Shown here one piece after another: positions 37,743 to 46,353 of a stretch of 64,000 nt of DNA. Made by a program: the position numbers and the translations under genes. Position 1 is the stretch's first letter. Each line of letters opens with the position of its first letter. This DNA is from CAWDLX01 sp963753485 (GTDB lineage Bacteria > Actinomycetota > Actinomycetes > Mycobacteriales > Micromonosporaceae): positions 186,001-250,000 of the forward strand of contig CAVWCL010000009.1 of the NCBI GenBank assembly GCA_963753485.1, in the 5' to 3' direction. The notes under the pieces are model-generated. The model ran no database searches. It was not told the origin of the DNA and saw nothing but the letters and a program-made list of their open reading frames with translations.

Positions 37743-38663
37743 TCACTCCTGGCGGATGGGTGTCTGGACATCGTCGCGGGTCGCCGGCGCCGGCTGCACT
37801 CCGACGAGGTCGCGGACGGAGATGCCCTCGGGACCCGACTCGACCGCGGGCGACGCCTCGGCGCTCGCGCGGGCGGGCGTCTCCGGCCGGGCTGGCGCCC
37901 GTTCCCCGGCGGTGGGGGCGCGCTCGAGGAACCGAAGCAGCTCGACCGGGAAGGGCAGGACCAGGGTCGAGTTCTTCTCGGCCGCGACCTCGACCACCGT
38001 CTGCAGTAGCCGCAACTGGAGCGCCGCCGGCGTATCCGCCATGATCGCCGCGGCCTCGGACAGCTTTCGGGACGCTTGCAGCTCGCCATCGGCGGTGATC
38101 ACCCGGGCTCTCCGCTCCCGTTCGGCCTCAGCCTGGCGGGACATCGAACGTTTCATCGACTCGGGCAGCGCGACGTCCTTGATCTCGACTCGATCGATGT
38201 GGACTCCCCAGCTCAACGCGGGACTGTCGATCATGAGCTCCAGCCCTTGGTTGAGCCGCTCCCGATTGGTCAGGAGATCGTCGAGCTCACTCTTACCGAT
38301 CATGGAACGTAGCGACGTCTGTGCGACCTGCAACACCGCGAAACCGTAGTCCTGCACGCTCACGATGGCCCGCACCGGATCCTCTACCTTGTAGTAGACG
38401 ACGGCATCCACCCTGACCGTGACGTTGTCCCGGGTAATACCCTCCTGGGACGGGACGGGCACGGTGATGATCTGCATGTTGACCGTTCGAAGGCGGTCGA
38501 CGCCCGGCACGATCATGTTGAGGCCAGGGCCGCGGACTGTCTCCAGTACGCGGCCGAACCGGAAGACGATCCCCCGCTCGTACTGCTGGACGATCCGCGC
38601 ACTGGCACGGAACCAGACCGCCGCCGCGGCGAGTGCCCCGATCAAGATGCCGGCATACAGCAT
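37743..38663 (-). CDS. Slipin/stomatin-like SPFH (band 7) protein
   Basis: I prefer ATG 38663, with a G-rich stretch upstream, over the TTG at 38684. The protein is 306 residues with one N-terminal membrane helix at about residues 2-20. The SPFH domain begins IVQQYERGIVFRFGRV and contains GPGLNMIVPGVDR, and a coiled-coil stretch carries MSRQAEAERERRARVI. The last 60 residues are Ala/Pro-rich and low in complexity. Slipins form membrane-bound rings or microdomains, usually paired with an NfeD protease partner, which is not seen here. Role: membrane organisation or quality control, by family. Confidence 0.85.
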   Translation of the reverse strand: MLYAGILIGALAAAAVWFRASARIVQQYERGIVFRFGRVLETVRGPGLNMIVPGVDRLRTVNMQIITVPVPSQEGITRDNVTVRVDAVVYYKVEDPVRAIVSVQDYGFAVLQVAQTSLRSMIGKSELDDLLTNRERLNQGLELMIDSPALSWGVHIDRVEIKDVALPESMKRSMSRQAEAERERRARVITADGELQASRKLSEAAAIMADTPAALQLRLLQTVVEVAAEKNSTLVLPFPVELLRFLERAPTAGERAPARPETPARASAEASPAVESGPEGISVRDLVGVQPAPATRDDVQTPIRQE

Positions 38664-38755
38664 GGCAGGCCCCCAGTTCGACAACGGTGACTCTGCGGAT
38701 GGTAGCTCGACTCAGGGCCGACCGACCCCTCTGAGCCTGATGTCCTGTGTGGATA

Positions 38756-39319
38756 TTACGCGGGGTCGTTGGGCTCCGGCTGGCTCAGGTGGCGCAGCGC
38801 GCGGATGTAGCTGTCAGTGATCAGGTCCTGGACCATATGGGTAACCGGACCGCCGACTCGGGCCAGCCGGCTCGCGGGGCGGGAGAATGCATGGATACGC
38901 AGCTCCACCCGCCTGTCTTTACCGATCGCGACGACGAACGCTTCCTCCCCGCTCTCCGGGTTACCCGGCAGGGTGCCGTAGGCGAACCCGCCTCGATCGG
39001 GTTCGTCCACAATGTAGACGACGCGGCAGGGCACCACGACGCCGATCACCGGCGGGCCCAGCCTCATCACGACGACCGCGTCAAGGTCGGCGACGGGTGG
39101 CGCGGACAGCAGAACAAATCCGGCGCGGCGATGCATCTGCCAGCGGTTCAAGGCGTCAACCGCCCGGTAGAACGTTGACGACCCGGTGCCGATACACGCC
39201 TGCCGGTGCACGTGGTGGTATCCCGACGGGAGTTCACCCCGCGTCGCGCCGCGTTCGGCGTAGGTCAACTCGGCCGACGCCAGCGCCGCGACGTCCATCC
39301 CGGGGCGAAGCAATCCCAT
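38756..39319 (-). CDS. DUF1990 family protein
   Basis: The start is ATG 39319 (MGLLRPGMDVAALAS). The 187-residue product has the family pattern LTYAERGATRGELPSGYHHV, then FYRAVDALNRWQMHRRAG and later VVYIVDEPDRGGFAYGTLPGNPESGEEAF. No membrane helix or signal peptide. DUF1990 proteins occur in plants and bacteria and have no firm function. It stands alone between the slipin and the broken ligase. Confidence 0.82.
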   Translation of the reverse strand: MGLLRPGMDVAALASAELTYAERGATRGELPSGYHHVHRQACIGTGSSTFYRAVDALNRWQMHRRAGFVLLSAPPVADLDAVVVMRLGPPVIGVVVPCRVVYIVDEPDRGGFAYGTLPGNPESGEEAFVVAIGKDRRVELRIHAFSRPASRLARVGGPVTHMVQDLITDSYIRALRHLSQPEPNDPA

Positions 39320-39490
39320 AGACAGATCATGGCGCACCCGCATGGGTCCGCCCAGCGCACCGGTCGCCAGCCGGCACCGGTCACCGGGTGAGCACGTCGC
39401 GTCGCGGGCTTGCATCGGTGAAGCGGATCTGTGGCGGCCGATGCGACGATGCTCCCCGGCCACCGGCAGCCCGTTCCCTGGAGATCAAGG

Positions 39491-40315
39491 GTGTCCCGTA
39501 TCGAACCTACCCGCTCCCCCGCCGAGGAGATGTACGCCCGGGACCTGGCGTGCCAGGCGCTCGGCATTCGCCTCGTCGGGGTGGGTCCGGCCGTGTTCGT
39601 CAACGGCTGGAGCGCGCCGGCAAGATGTGGGGCGCCCACTTCCTGGTCAACGAGTACGTCGACCTCGCCCAGTGCACCGCGATGAAACCTCAGGGCGATG
39701 GCCAAGGCCGAGTACGACCCGTGGCTGGAGTTCTTCGCCAACCGACGGGTCACGGCCTACGGCGGCACGCCCAGCGTCCTGCGCCTGGTGTTCGGTCATG
39801 CCCGCGACGCCGGGGTCAAGCTGCCCGACCTACGCAAGGTGTTGTGGCTCGGCGAGGCCTGGGATCCCCAGCTCGACCAGGACATCGCCGCCGTCGCGCC
39901 CAACGCACGGCGCTGGGGGATGTTCGGCAGCACCGAGACGTGGGTGGTCGCGACCAACACCCCGCAGTGCGGCGCCGACCAATGGCACCTTCTGCCGTCG
40001 TCATTGGTGTGCGTGGGCGATGACGAGATGCTGGACTTCACGTCGCTGAATCCCCGGGCGCTGAACCCAGTGCTCCGCTACCGCACGGGCGACGCCGGCC
40101 AGGTCGTGACGTGCTCCTGCGGACGTCCAGGTGCGCTGCGGGTATTGGGCCGCCGCGACGGCCTGGTCAAGTTCCGCGGGCACCTCGTCAACGTCGACGA
40201 CATGGTCGGCGACCTCGGCCGGATCCGCGGGGTCGGCCGGGCCCAGCTGCTGGTCAAGGAGTTCGCCGACCCGGGGCAGCGTGCTCGAGGTGCTCGTGCG
40301 GCAGCGGCCATGAGC
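39491..40315 (+). pseudogene. AMP-dependent ligase (PaaK/phenylacetate-CoA ligase-like) fragment
   Basis: The best part runs from about 39710 to 40270 in one frame: TAYGGTPSVLRLVFGHA, LRKVLWLGEAWDPQL, the adenylate-forming motif MFGSTETWVV, then LRYRTGDAG, CSCGRPGALRVLGRRDGLVK with a C-terminal domain start. Upstream pieces (YARDLACQALGIRL; KMWGAHFLVNEYVDLAQC) lie in other frames. The stretch between them, about 25-30 residues in relatives, is missing, and the frame changes again near 40280. The N-terminal third of the enzyme is not present. I call it a decayed acyl-AMP/CoA ligase. Confidence 0.65.
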
Positions 40316-40515
40316 GTGAAACGTGGCGCTGGTCGGGGGCCGTAAGCCCGGCCGTCAGGCTCCCGCGAGCCGTTGCGGAAATCGTGCGCCGCCGGCCACT
40401 GCATATATGGTGCGCTACCTGAGGAATCCGGACAGTCCACTGTGATCAGTCAAATGCCGCCTGTGCCGCATCCGGCGGATGGGCCAGCCGGGAGCCGGGC
40501 GGTCCGTCGCAAGAA

Positions 40516-42231
40516 TCAGGCAGCGTCCCGGATGCGGCGTCGGCCCCGCCGGACCACGATTCGAGCAGCGAACACCACGATGACGAGGCTGGTGAGAGCG
40601 CCGGCCAGCACGCCGGCGTCGGTCGCCTGGCGCAGTTGCAGGGCCAGCCACAGCAGGCCGGCCACGAAAGCGAAGCAGGCGCCGCCCCAGCCGTGGCTCG
40701 CCCGGACGATGACGACCGGGGCCCACCACAGGGCGAAGACGAGGACGACTCCGACGAGCGGCGCCGTGGCGACCTGCCAACGGAACGAGTCATGGGGCCA
40801 CAGGCCGTCCTGATCGAGCCATTGCAGCCAGAGCCCGAGCACCACGGCCACGGCCGCGCCAGCGCCGATCAGCCGCCTGTGCGCGCGCACATCGGCCGCA
40901 GCGACGAGAAGCAGCAGCATCAGCGAGAGGAGGAACTCGGGCCCGAGCCCTCTCGGAAGGCCAACGGAGTAACCAACCGCGACAACGCCCGCCAGCGCGG
41001 CGAGAATCAGGGGACGCCGCAACCACTGCGGGACCCAGGCAACGAGCAGGGCGGCCACGACCGGGGCACCGGCCGCCACCACATCGCCGGACGCGAGATC
41101 CCCGTGGTACCCCGCCTCCGCGAGAAAGTAGGCGCACAGTCCGGCGGCTCCGCCGAGCGCCAACCCGCTCAGCGCCGCCAATGCCGACCGACCGTCCCGC
41201 GGCCTGGCCGAGCGTCGATTGATGTCGGCGAGGTACACCGCCATCACGATGATCGCGCCAAGCAGAGTGCTCCCATACACCCCCCACTCAACGGTGCCGA
41301 AAAAGCCGATGTCGGCCGGAACCAGTGCCAACGGACCCTGGGCGAGGAGCTGTGCGATGCGGTCCGGCTGCCACCACCACGCACCGGGTGGGTCGATGAT
41401 CGGGCCCGACCAGGGCCGCATGACCGGGCTGGACAGATGGAGCAGCAGCCCGGCCCAGAGCAGTACGGTCGAACGGCGCCAGACGAACACGGCGACTCCG
41501 GCGACCACCAGCGCCCATGGGAGCAGTCTGGCTACGCCCATCCAGCTCGGGTCCCGCAGGACGATCCCGGGCATCGCGGCCTCGTCGGAGCCGTTAGAAG
41601 CAAGGATCGTCACAGTGGTGGCGCCGACGACGGCGACCGCGACCCCTATGCGTTCAAAGGCCGGCGGTCGCCATGGGACGGTCAGGACAGCCACGAGAGC
41701 GATCAGTCCGCAGAGGACCTCCGCCCCGTACGCGTATGGAACAACCTGCGGGAGGACGAGCTCGCCGTTATTGGCGACGCCGATCACACCGTCGTACGCA
41801 GAGGTGGCCAACAGGCTGGCGCCCAGAGTCGTGAGCCACGCAACTGCGATCATCGCGGCCAGCAACCGTGGCAGCAGCACCAGCGCCAGAGTCGCCGCCA
41901 ACCAGGCGCCGGCAACGACCGCCAGCACGGGGACCGCCGGGTTGTCGGTCCAGGTGTGGATCGACGCGGCGCACGCCACGGCGAGACTGACCGGGGCGGC
42001 CATCCGCAGACCGGCCTGCAGGTCCGCGGCGCTGTGCATGCCGAGACGCTCACGCAGGGCGCCCTGCAGCAACTCGGCGGTGTCGCGTGTGGAGGGTCGT
42101 CGCTGCCCGGGCCCGGCCGTTTCCAGTAGTGTGGCGAGCATCTCCTCCCCCCGATGCTCGCGGTATCCGCGCGGAAACGCCCGTAGCAGTCGCCGGTATC
42201 GACGCTCCAGATCGGGCCGCTCCAGCGCCAT
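40516..42231 (-). CDS. Integral membrane protein partnered with PadR regulator
   Basis: I choose ATG 42231, with AAGGAGG 5-11 nt upstream, overlapping the PadR stop (TGATG). The 571-residue protein has a cytoplasmic N-terminus of the RYRRLLRAFPRGYREHRGEEML type followed by about 14 hydrophobic helices. This N-terminal pattern is typical of membrane proteins encoded beside PadR regulators in actinobacteria, of unknown function, sometimes linked to ABC exporters. The two genes form a translationally coupled unit controlled by the promoter at 42610-42638. Confidence 0.72.
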   Translation of the reverse strand: MALERPDLERRYRRLLRAFPRGYREHRGEEMLATLLETAGPGQRRPSTRDTAELLQGALRERLGMHSAADLQAGLRMAAPVSLAVACAASIHTWTDNPAVPVLAVVAGAWLAATLALVLLPRLLAAMIAVAWLTTLGASLLATSAYDGVIGVANNGELVLPQVVPYAYGAEVLCGLIALVAVLTVPWRPPAFERIGVAVAVVGATTVTILASNGSDEAAMPGIVLRDPSWMGVARLLPWALVVAGVAVFVWRRSTVLLWAGLLLHLSSPVMRPWSGPIIDPPGAWWWQPDRIAQLLAQGPLALVPADIGFFGTVEWGVYGSTLLGAIIVMAVYLADINRRSARPRDGRSALAALSGLALGGAAGLCAYFLAEAGYHGDLASGDVVAAGAPVVAALLVAWVPQWLRRPLILAALAGVVAVGYSVGLPRGLGPEFLLSLMLLLLVAAADVRAHRRLIGAGAAVAVVLGLWLQWLDQDGLWPHDSFRWQVATAPLVGVVLVFALWWAPVVIVRASHGWGGACFAFVAGLLWLALQLRQATDAGVLAGALTSLVIVVFAARIVVRRGRRRIRDAA

Positions 42232-42602
42232 CACGCCTCCTTGAGCTTCGGGTTGCGACTCGTGGCGCGGCGGTGGCGCGACCCGCCCGTACGGGCGGCG
42301 AGGCGGACCGCGGCGGCCTCGGCGTTGCGGCGTTGCCGCTGCATGTCGGCGGCGAGTCGCTCGGCACCGGCATCGGTCAGGCGGTAGTAGCGCCGAAGCC
42401 GACCACCGGCAATCTCTTCCCGGGCGACGTCGATCAGTCCCTCCGACGTCAGGCGGTCCAATGCGGGATACAGGGTGCCCGCTCGCAGCTCGACGCGGCC
42501 GTCGGAGAGCTCGGCCACAGCCCGGATGATGCCGTACCCGTACATCGGCTCGGCCGCCAGGACGGCCAGCACGAGAAACGTCGGTTCCTGCAGAGGTACC
42601 AC
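42231..42602 (-). CDS. PadR family transcriptional regulator
   Basis: The start is GTG 42602. The 123-residue product is a PadR-type winged helix: TFLVLAVLAAEPMYGYGIIRAV (helix 1 to recognition region), then ELRAGTLYPALDRLTSEGLI and VAREEIAGGRLRRYYRLTDAG with the wing. The C-terminal dimerisation helix is short, as in the two-helix-lacking subgroup that pairs with membrane genes. The promoter region immediately upstream holds a PadR-like ATGTA-TACAT operator, so it probably represses itself and the downstream membrane protein gene. Confidence 0.88.
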   Translation of the reverse strand: MVPLQEPTFLVLAVLAAEPMYGYGIIRAVAELSDGRVELRAGTLYPALDRLTSEGLIDVAREEIAGGRLRRYYRLTDAGAERLAADMQRQRRNAEAAAVRLAARTGGSRHRRATSRNPKLKEA

Positions 42603-42609
42603 GCCGCCA

Positions 42610-42638
42610 ATGTATAGGTCACCTACATACCAAGTCAA
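42610..42638 (-). promoter_or_regulatory. PadR promoter with embedded ATGTA-N9-TACAT operator
   Basis: On the minus strand TTGACT (-35, 42633-42638) is followed after 16 bp by TATACA (-10, 42611-42616). The interrupted palindrome ATGTAGGTGACCTATACAT (42610-42628) fills the spacer and covers the -10 box. It agrees with the ATGT/ACAT half-sites known for PadR repressors. Transcription would start very close to the GTG at 42602. Confidence 0.7.
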
Positions 42639-42669
42639 TCTACAAGGTTGATCGGCGAGGTGGGTTAGG

Positions 42670-42711
42670 AGGGGCACCCTTTACAACGGAAACCGTTAAG
42701 GGGGTGCCCTT
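42670..42711 (-). terminator. Long hairpin, likely terminator of the hydrolase gene
   Basis: GGGCACCC (42672-42679) pairs with GGGTGCCC (42702-42709), and inside it AACGG (42685-42689) pairs with CCGTT (42693-42697) around an AAA loop. It lies 60 bp beyond the stop of the alpha/beta hydrolase and before the PadR promoter. No U-tract follows, as is common in actinobacteria. Confidence 0.65.
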
Positions 42712-42770
42712 GCTAACGCCGATTCTCGCGTCGGCTTAACGCGCCGGGAGCACGGCTGACCAACGCCCGG

Positions 42771-43634
42771 TCACTGCTCGCCGCCGCCTGGTAGCCCCGC
42801 GTTGGTCGTCAGCCACGGGGCCACGATCGGGAGGACCGTGCGTGCCTGCATGGCACTCATGTGGTCGGCGTCAGGAATCAGGTGCACCGTCCAGCCGCGG
42901 TCGATGAGCTCGTCGCGGTGCCTGCTCAGCGCGTCGCCGATGGTGACGCGAGCGCCGTCCCACTTCGGGCCGTACGTGATGGTGTCGTTCGCGCCCGCGA
43001 ACGCGAGCCGCGCAACCCTGAGCCGATCCAGCGCGGCTCGTTCGTCGAAGTCCTGCAGGGACTCGTAGAAGGAGACGTACTGCTGAGCCTGCTCGGGAGT
43101 CTGACTCACCTCGACCGCATCCCAGTCGCCCGGCTGTACCTCGGCCGCGGACGGACGGCCCTGGTTGGCCAGCGCCATCCGGTGGGCGGCCCGAGTGACG
43201 GTCAGCATCGGTGCGTACGGGCCGTCCAGCGGAGGAAATCCGCCCATGGCCAGGGCCGTGAGCCGGTCTGTGCGGATCGCCAACTGAAGTCCAGCCAGCG
43301 CAAGCCAGGAGTAGCCGTAGTACGAGAACCGCTGAACACCGGCGGCGTCGGCGATGGCCAGCAGATCGGCCGCGACGGTGGCCGCGGTCAGGGTGTCGGG
43401 CTTGGGGTGCTGGCCCAGGTGGCCCTCGTAGTCGGCGGCGATCACCCGAAACCCGGCGCCGGCGATGGCGGTGGTGAGGGTGTGGCCGAGACTCGGGTCG
43501 GCACCCCAGGCCCGCATCTGCTCCGCCTGCTCACCGTCGGGCACGCTCGTACTGACGGGCAACAGGACCGCCGGTCCGCCGCCCAGGACGGTCACGTCCA
43601 GGGGTGCGCCGTCGTGCATTCGTGCGGTGGCCAT
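42771..43634 (-). CDS. Alpha/beta hydrolase
   Basis: This 287-residue protein (ATG 43634) begins with APLDVTVLGGGPAVLLPVST and has FRVIAADYEGHLG, a nucleophile elbow SYYGYSWLALAG with Ser in G-Y-S-W-L, an acidic residue around FAGANDTITYG and a terminal catalytic His in PDADHMSAM. It lacks the second Gly of the usual G-x-S-x-G. It is divergent from a TetR gene with a palindrome between them, so it is probably repressed by that regulator. Substrate unknown; an ester or lactone of an inducing compound would fit. Confidence 0.78.
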   Translation of the reverse strand: MATARMHDGAPLDVTVLGGGPAVLLPVSTSVPDGEQAEQMRAWGADPSLGHTLTTAIAGAGFRVIAADYEGHLGQHPKPDTLTAATVAADLLAIADAAGVQRFSYYGYSWLALAGLQLAIRTDRLTALAMGGFPPLDGPYAPMLTVTRAAHRMALANQGRPSAAEVQPGDWDAVEVSQTPEQAQQYVSFYESLQDFDERAALDRLRVARLAFAGANDTITYGPKWDGARVTIGDALSRHRDELIDRGWTVHLIPDADHMSAMQARTVLPIVAPWLTTNAGLPGGGEQ

Positions 43635-43678
43635 GTATTCCTCCCCCGACTGACGACCTCGCTGACGAGCCAGAAAAA

Positions 43679-43692
43679 ACAGTATACACTGT
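43679..43692. promoter_or_regulatory. Inverted repeat between hydrolase and TetR genes, candidate operator
   Basis: ACAGT-ATAC-ACTGT (14 bp) lies 8 bp before the TetR ATG and 45 bp before the hydrolase ATG. It contains TATAC words in both directions that could serve as -10 boxes of divergent promoters. This is the usual place for a self-regulating TetR operator. Confidence 0.5.
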
Positions 43693-43699
43693 AAGGACT

Positions 43700-44440
43700 A
43701 TGGTCCGGCAACCCGAACAGGACATGGATGCGCACGTCCGTCGACTCTGGCGGCACCGCGGCACAACCCTGCCCACGCCACGTCGGGGCCCCCGCCAGCA
43801 GCTCGACCTGGATGAGATCCTCCGGGCCGGCATCGCGATCGCGGACGCCGACGGCTTGGCGGCCGTCTCGACCAGAGCGGTCGCCGCGCAGTTCAACAAG
43901 ACCGCCATGGCTCTCTATCCCTACGTCGGACCCAAGGAGAGGCTGCTCGCGCTGATGCAGGACCACGCCTGCGCCATGCCGACCTGGAATGACCCGACCA
44001 CGAGCCTGGCCGATGCACTCAGGGCATGGGCGCTGGCGCTCTTCGAGGTGTATCTCACCCACCGGTGGCTCACGCAACGGCCGTGGTCACAGGCCAGCCA
44101 AGGACCCAACGAGCAGGATTGGCTCGAGCGGCTGGTGCAGATCCTGCACCGCTGGGCCGTCGCCCCCGGCTCTCGTCCCTGCGCCGTCACCATGCTGTAC
44201 GCGACGGTGCGGGCCACCGCCGAGACGGATGCTGCCTACCAGCGCATGGACCAGTGGGGAATCGCCGAGTGGCGTACGCATGCGCAGGCGACCAGGGCCC
44301 AGATTCCCGACCTCGCCCAGCGCTACCCGCTCTCGACCTCACTGGAACCGCTCACCCCGAGATGGCAGGACAATCCACGCGCCGCTCTCATCGGCGCCGT
44401 CCAGCTGCTCGCCGACGCACTCGACCGAACCACCGGCTGA
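43700..44440 (+). CDS. TetR family transcriptional regulator
   Basis: The start is ATG 43700, with AAGGA just upstream. The 246-residue product has a 40-residue basic N-terminal extension, then a TetR helix-turn-helix: LDEILRAGIAIADADGLAAV, then STRAVAAQFNKTAMALYPYVGPKERLLALM, with the recognition helix in AAQFNKTAMALYPYV. The C-terminal ligand domain is of the TetR_C_11/tetracyclin-repressor-like type, rich in Trp (RAWALALFEVYLTHRWL). It is divergent from the hydrolase gene and probably represses both. Confidence 0.88.
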   Translation: MVRQPEQDMDAHVRRLWRHRGTTLPTPRRGPRQQLDLDEILRAGIAIADADGLAAVSTRAVAAQFNKTAMALYPYVGPKERLLALMQDHACAMPTWNDPTTSLADALRAWALALFEVYLTHRWLTQRPWSQASQGPNEQDWLERLVQILHRWAVAPGSRPCAVTMLYATVRATAETDAAYQRMDQWGIAEWRTHAQATRAQIPDLAQRYPLSTSLEPLTPRWQDNPRAALIGAVQLLADALDRTTG

Positions 44441-44560
44441 CCCTCGTGACGCAGCTCTCCCGAGCCCACCCAGGGGGTTCCGCACGGCGTACGCAGTCCG
44501 GTGTCGGCCCCCTCGCACCGGATGCGTCGGCTGGAACGGGGCTTCTCCTATCCTGATCGG

Positions 44561-44846
44561 ATGAATCTGGCGTTCACCGGCGAGATGTGGTTCTGGAGGG
44601 GCCCGTCGCCGTGGCACTTCATCACGGTGGCGGACGAGGAGTGCGGGGCGCTGAGGCGGCCTCCGCGGTGGTGACCTACGGCTGGGGCATGACTCCGGTC
44701 ACGGCGCAGATCGGGCAGACCACGTGGAAGACATCGCTGTTCCCGAAGGCGGGCGCTACATCGTGCCGGTCAAGACATGGGTACGCAAGGCCGAACAGCT
44801 CGAGGTGGGCGACCTGGTGACGGTCCGCCTGACCGTCGACGTCTGA
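44561..44846 (+). pseudogene. DUF1905 family protein with two single-base deletions
   Basis: ATG 44561 opens MNLAFTGEMWFWRGPSPWHF, then the frame breaks near 44652 and resumes as SAVVTYGWGMTPVTAQIG. It breaks again near 44750 and resumes as YIVPVKTWVRKAEQLEVGD, ending at TGA 44844. The 286-nt span becomes 288 nt, or 95 residues, if two bases are added, which is the usual length of this beta-barrel domain. The family is common and unassigned in function. The breaks could be real or sequence errors. Confidence 0.7.
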
Positions 44847-44927
44847 TTGACGTCAAGGGCCACCGAGACGGGTCGTCCTGCATCCGGCGGGTGGCCTGAC
44901 CGTCCACTGACACCCCGGCGGAGGACG

Positions 44928-45320
44928 GGAGCCGTCTTCACCGCATTCCCACCAGCGATCAGCAAAGAAGCGCTGAAGCGGATCTGCGAAACGGTCCGCC
45001 GATGCCGACTCGATCGCAAGACCGGCCAAACCCTCGCCGACCCCGCCCGATGGACCAACCCGATCGTGCGAGGCTGGATGCAGTAATACGGCCGGTTCAA
45101 CCACGCCGCCCAGTACCGCCTCCTCCAACGCATCAACACCTACCTGATGCGGTTCCTGCGCAACAAGTACAAACGAGTCCGGACGTTCAAGAAGGCCAAG
45201 GCAGCCTGGCGACCCATCATCGGCCAGCACCCCAAAACCTTCGCCCACTGGGCAGGGACCACCACCTTCCGGCGACCGGAACGACACGAGCCGTATAACG
45301 GGAGACTGTTACGTCCGGAT
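44928..45320 (+). pseudogene. Group II intron maturase C-terminal fragment
   Basis: One frame reads FTAFPPAISKEALKRICETV, then WTNPIVRGWMQ, a TAA at 45084-45086, YGRFNHAAQYRLLQRINTYL, LRNKYKRVRTFKKAKAAW and FAHWAGTTTFRRPERHEPYN. This is the maturase-specific domain of intron-encoded proteins, where the normal sequence has a Tyr at the position of the TAA. The frame is otherwise open through domain V. No reverse-transcriptase motif (such as YADD) is found upstream. It cannot make a working protein. Confidence 0.8.
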
Positions 45321-45357
45321 CTGTTGGGGGGCGGCGGGTGAGATTCCCGCCGCCTAC
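45288..45357 (+). ncRNA. Group II intron domains V and VI
   Basis: The 34-nt segment 45288-45321 starts GAGCCGTATAACG and ends TTACGTCCGGATC, folding into the classic domain V hairpin with a GGAGA-type loop; length and end sequences fit the bacterial consensus. It is followed by GGCGGCGGG (45330-45338) pairing with CCCGCCGCC (45346-45354), a domain VI stem, and a terminal CTAC. Confidence 0.75.
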
Positions 45358-45382
45358 CCGGCGGCTATCAGCCGCTGTACTA

Positions 45383-46159
45383 CTAACCCTCTACTGAGAC
45401 GAGTCGGCTCGATTGGAAGCACCATCGTAGCCAGAAGGTCGACTCCACGCCCCAGTACGCGGGTGCCGTCACACCCGCGGCGCTCCGGAAGACCATGCTC
45501 TGGACGGCGGCGACCGCACGCAAAGTCAGGTGCACCGCATCGTATTCACGAGCAGCAGAACGCCAGTCCGGATAAAGGTAGCCCTCGTGTGAACTGATGT
45601 AGCGGGTTACGAACTCCACCCACTGCTTGGCGGTGGCGACCTCGCAAATACGCGCGCCGGGCTCGGGTCGCACTGCCCATGCGTGCCAGGGCCGCGGGAA
45701 GAGACTTGACTGGGCGGTCTCTAGGTATGTGTGCCACATTCCGTGGTTTCCAGCGATGCCGGTCGAAGTGAATAGGCCAACCGAAAATGGCTTTGTACTG
45801 ACAGGTATGTCACGGTCGGCTGCTACTGGCACGAACAGCCGCCTCGTCAGCCGTCGACCCTGCGTGAGTGCCGCAGTCGGCTTGCCGGTGCCAATCCAGT
45901 ACTGGGCGTACGGGTCAAGCGGGCCAACGACAATCTTGGGGACCGCGGCTTCGAGTCGGGCCAGGAGCGCGCACCGACCCACGACTTGGTCCGCCTCGTC
46001 GGGCGAGGCCGGACCGAACGGCGCCGACCCGTCGGTGCCAGCCATAGCGATAACGAAGCTCTCAATGTCATGTTTGGGGTTGCACGGTGTCGCCAGGTTG
46101 GCTGCCCGCACGTCGAGGCGGCCAACCCGGCGCGACAATTCAGTCAGACCGTTAGCCAT
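45383..46159 (-). CDS. Hypothetical protein
   Basis: The product is 258 residues without a signal peptide or clear membrane helix. It is relatively rich in Trp (FPRPWHAW, AYWGVESTFWLRWC) and has a plausible alpha/beta pattern. I recognise no domain. Its base composition is visibly less GC-rich and its codon use less biased than the flanking core genes. It lies immediately after the group II intron remnant on the opposite strand. Its stop (TAG) is 25 nt from the intron end. It may have arrived by transfer with the surrounding debris. Confidence 0.5.
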   Translation of the reverse strand: MANGLTELSRRVGRLDVRAANLATPCNPKHDIESFVIAMAGTDGSAPFGPASPDEADQVVGRCALLARLEAAVPKIVVGPLDPYAQYWIGTGKPTAALTQGRRLTRRLFVPVAADRDIPVSTKPFSVGLFTSTGIAGNHGMWHTYLETAQSSLFPRPWHAWAVRPEPGARICEVATAKQWVEFVTRYISSHEGYLYPDWRSAAREYDAVHLTLRAVAAVQSMVFRSAAGVTAPAYWGVESTFWLRWCFQSSRLVSVEG

Positions 46160-46353
46160 TCAGGGCTCACCAACCTCCCCGCTCCGCACCTGGGTTCTCG
46201 TTGTCGCCTGCCGGCGCATCTACTCAATGTGGGCATGGGCCATTTGGTGTCGTGTCGGCTGGCTGTGGCGGCCAGCTCGAGCCGTGGCCCTCCTCTTCCT
46301 GGCCCGCTGGCCCTGCCAGCCGACCGCCACCCTGATCTTACCTCGCCACGGGC

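Larger units (their letters stand above)
44928..45357 (+). mobile_element. 5'-truncated group II intron remnant
   Basis: This 430-bp stretch holds the end of a group II intron: the X/thumb-maturase part of the intron protein (broken by a stop) followed by domain V and domain VI RNA hairpins. Domains I-IV 5' parts, the reverse transcriptase core and the 5' splice end are absent. The intron's expected 3' boundary is near CTAC at 45354-45357, 25 nt from the stop of the next, convergent gene. Confidence 0.8.

Noticed and set aside
40636..42129. Plus-strand frame of about 497 codons over the PadR-linked membrane protein
   Set aside because: The composition (Gln/Arg/His/Gly-rich) is that of the reverse complement of hydrophobic helices; no domain is seen.
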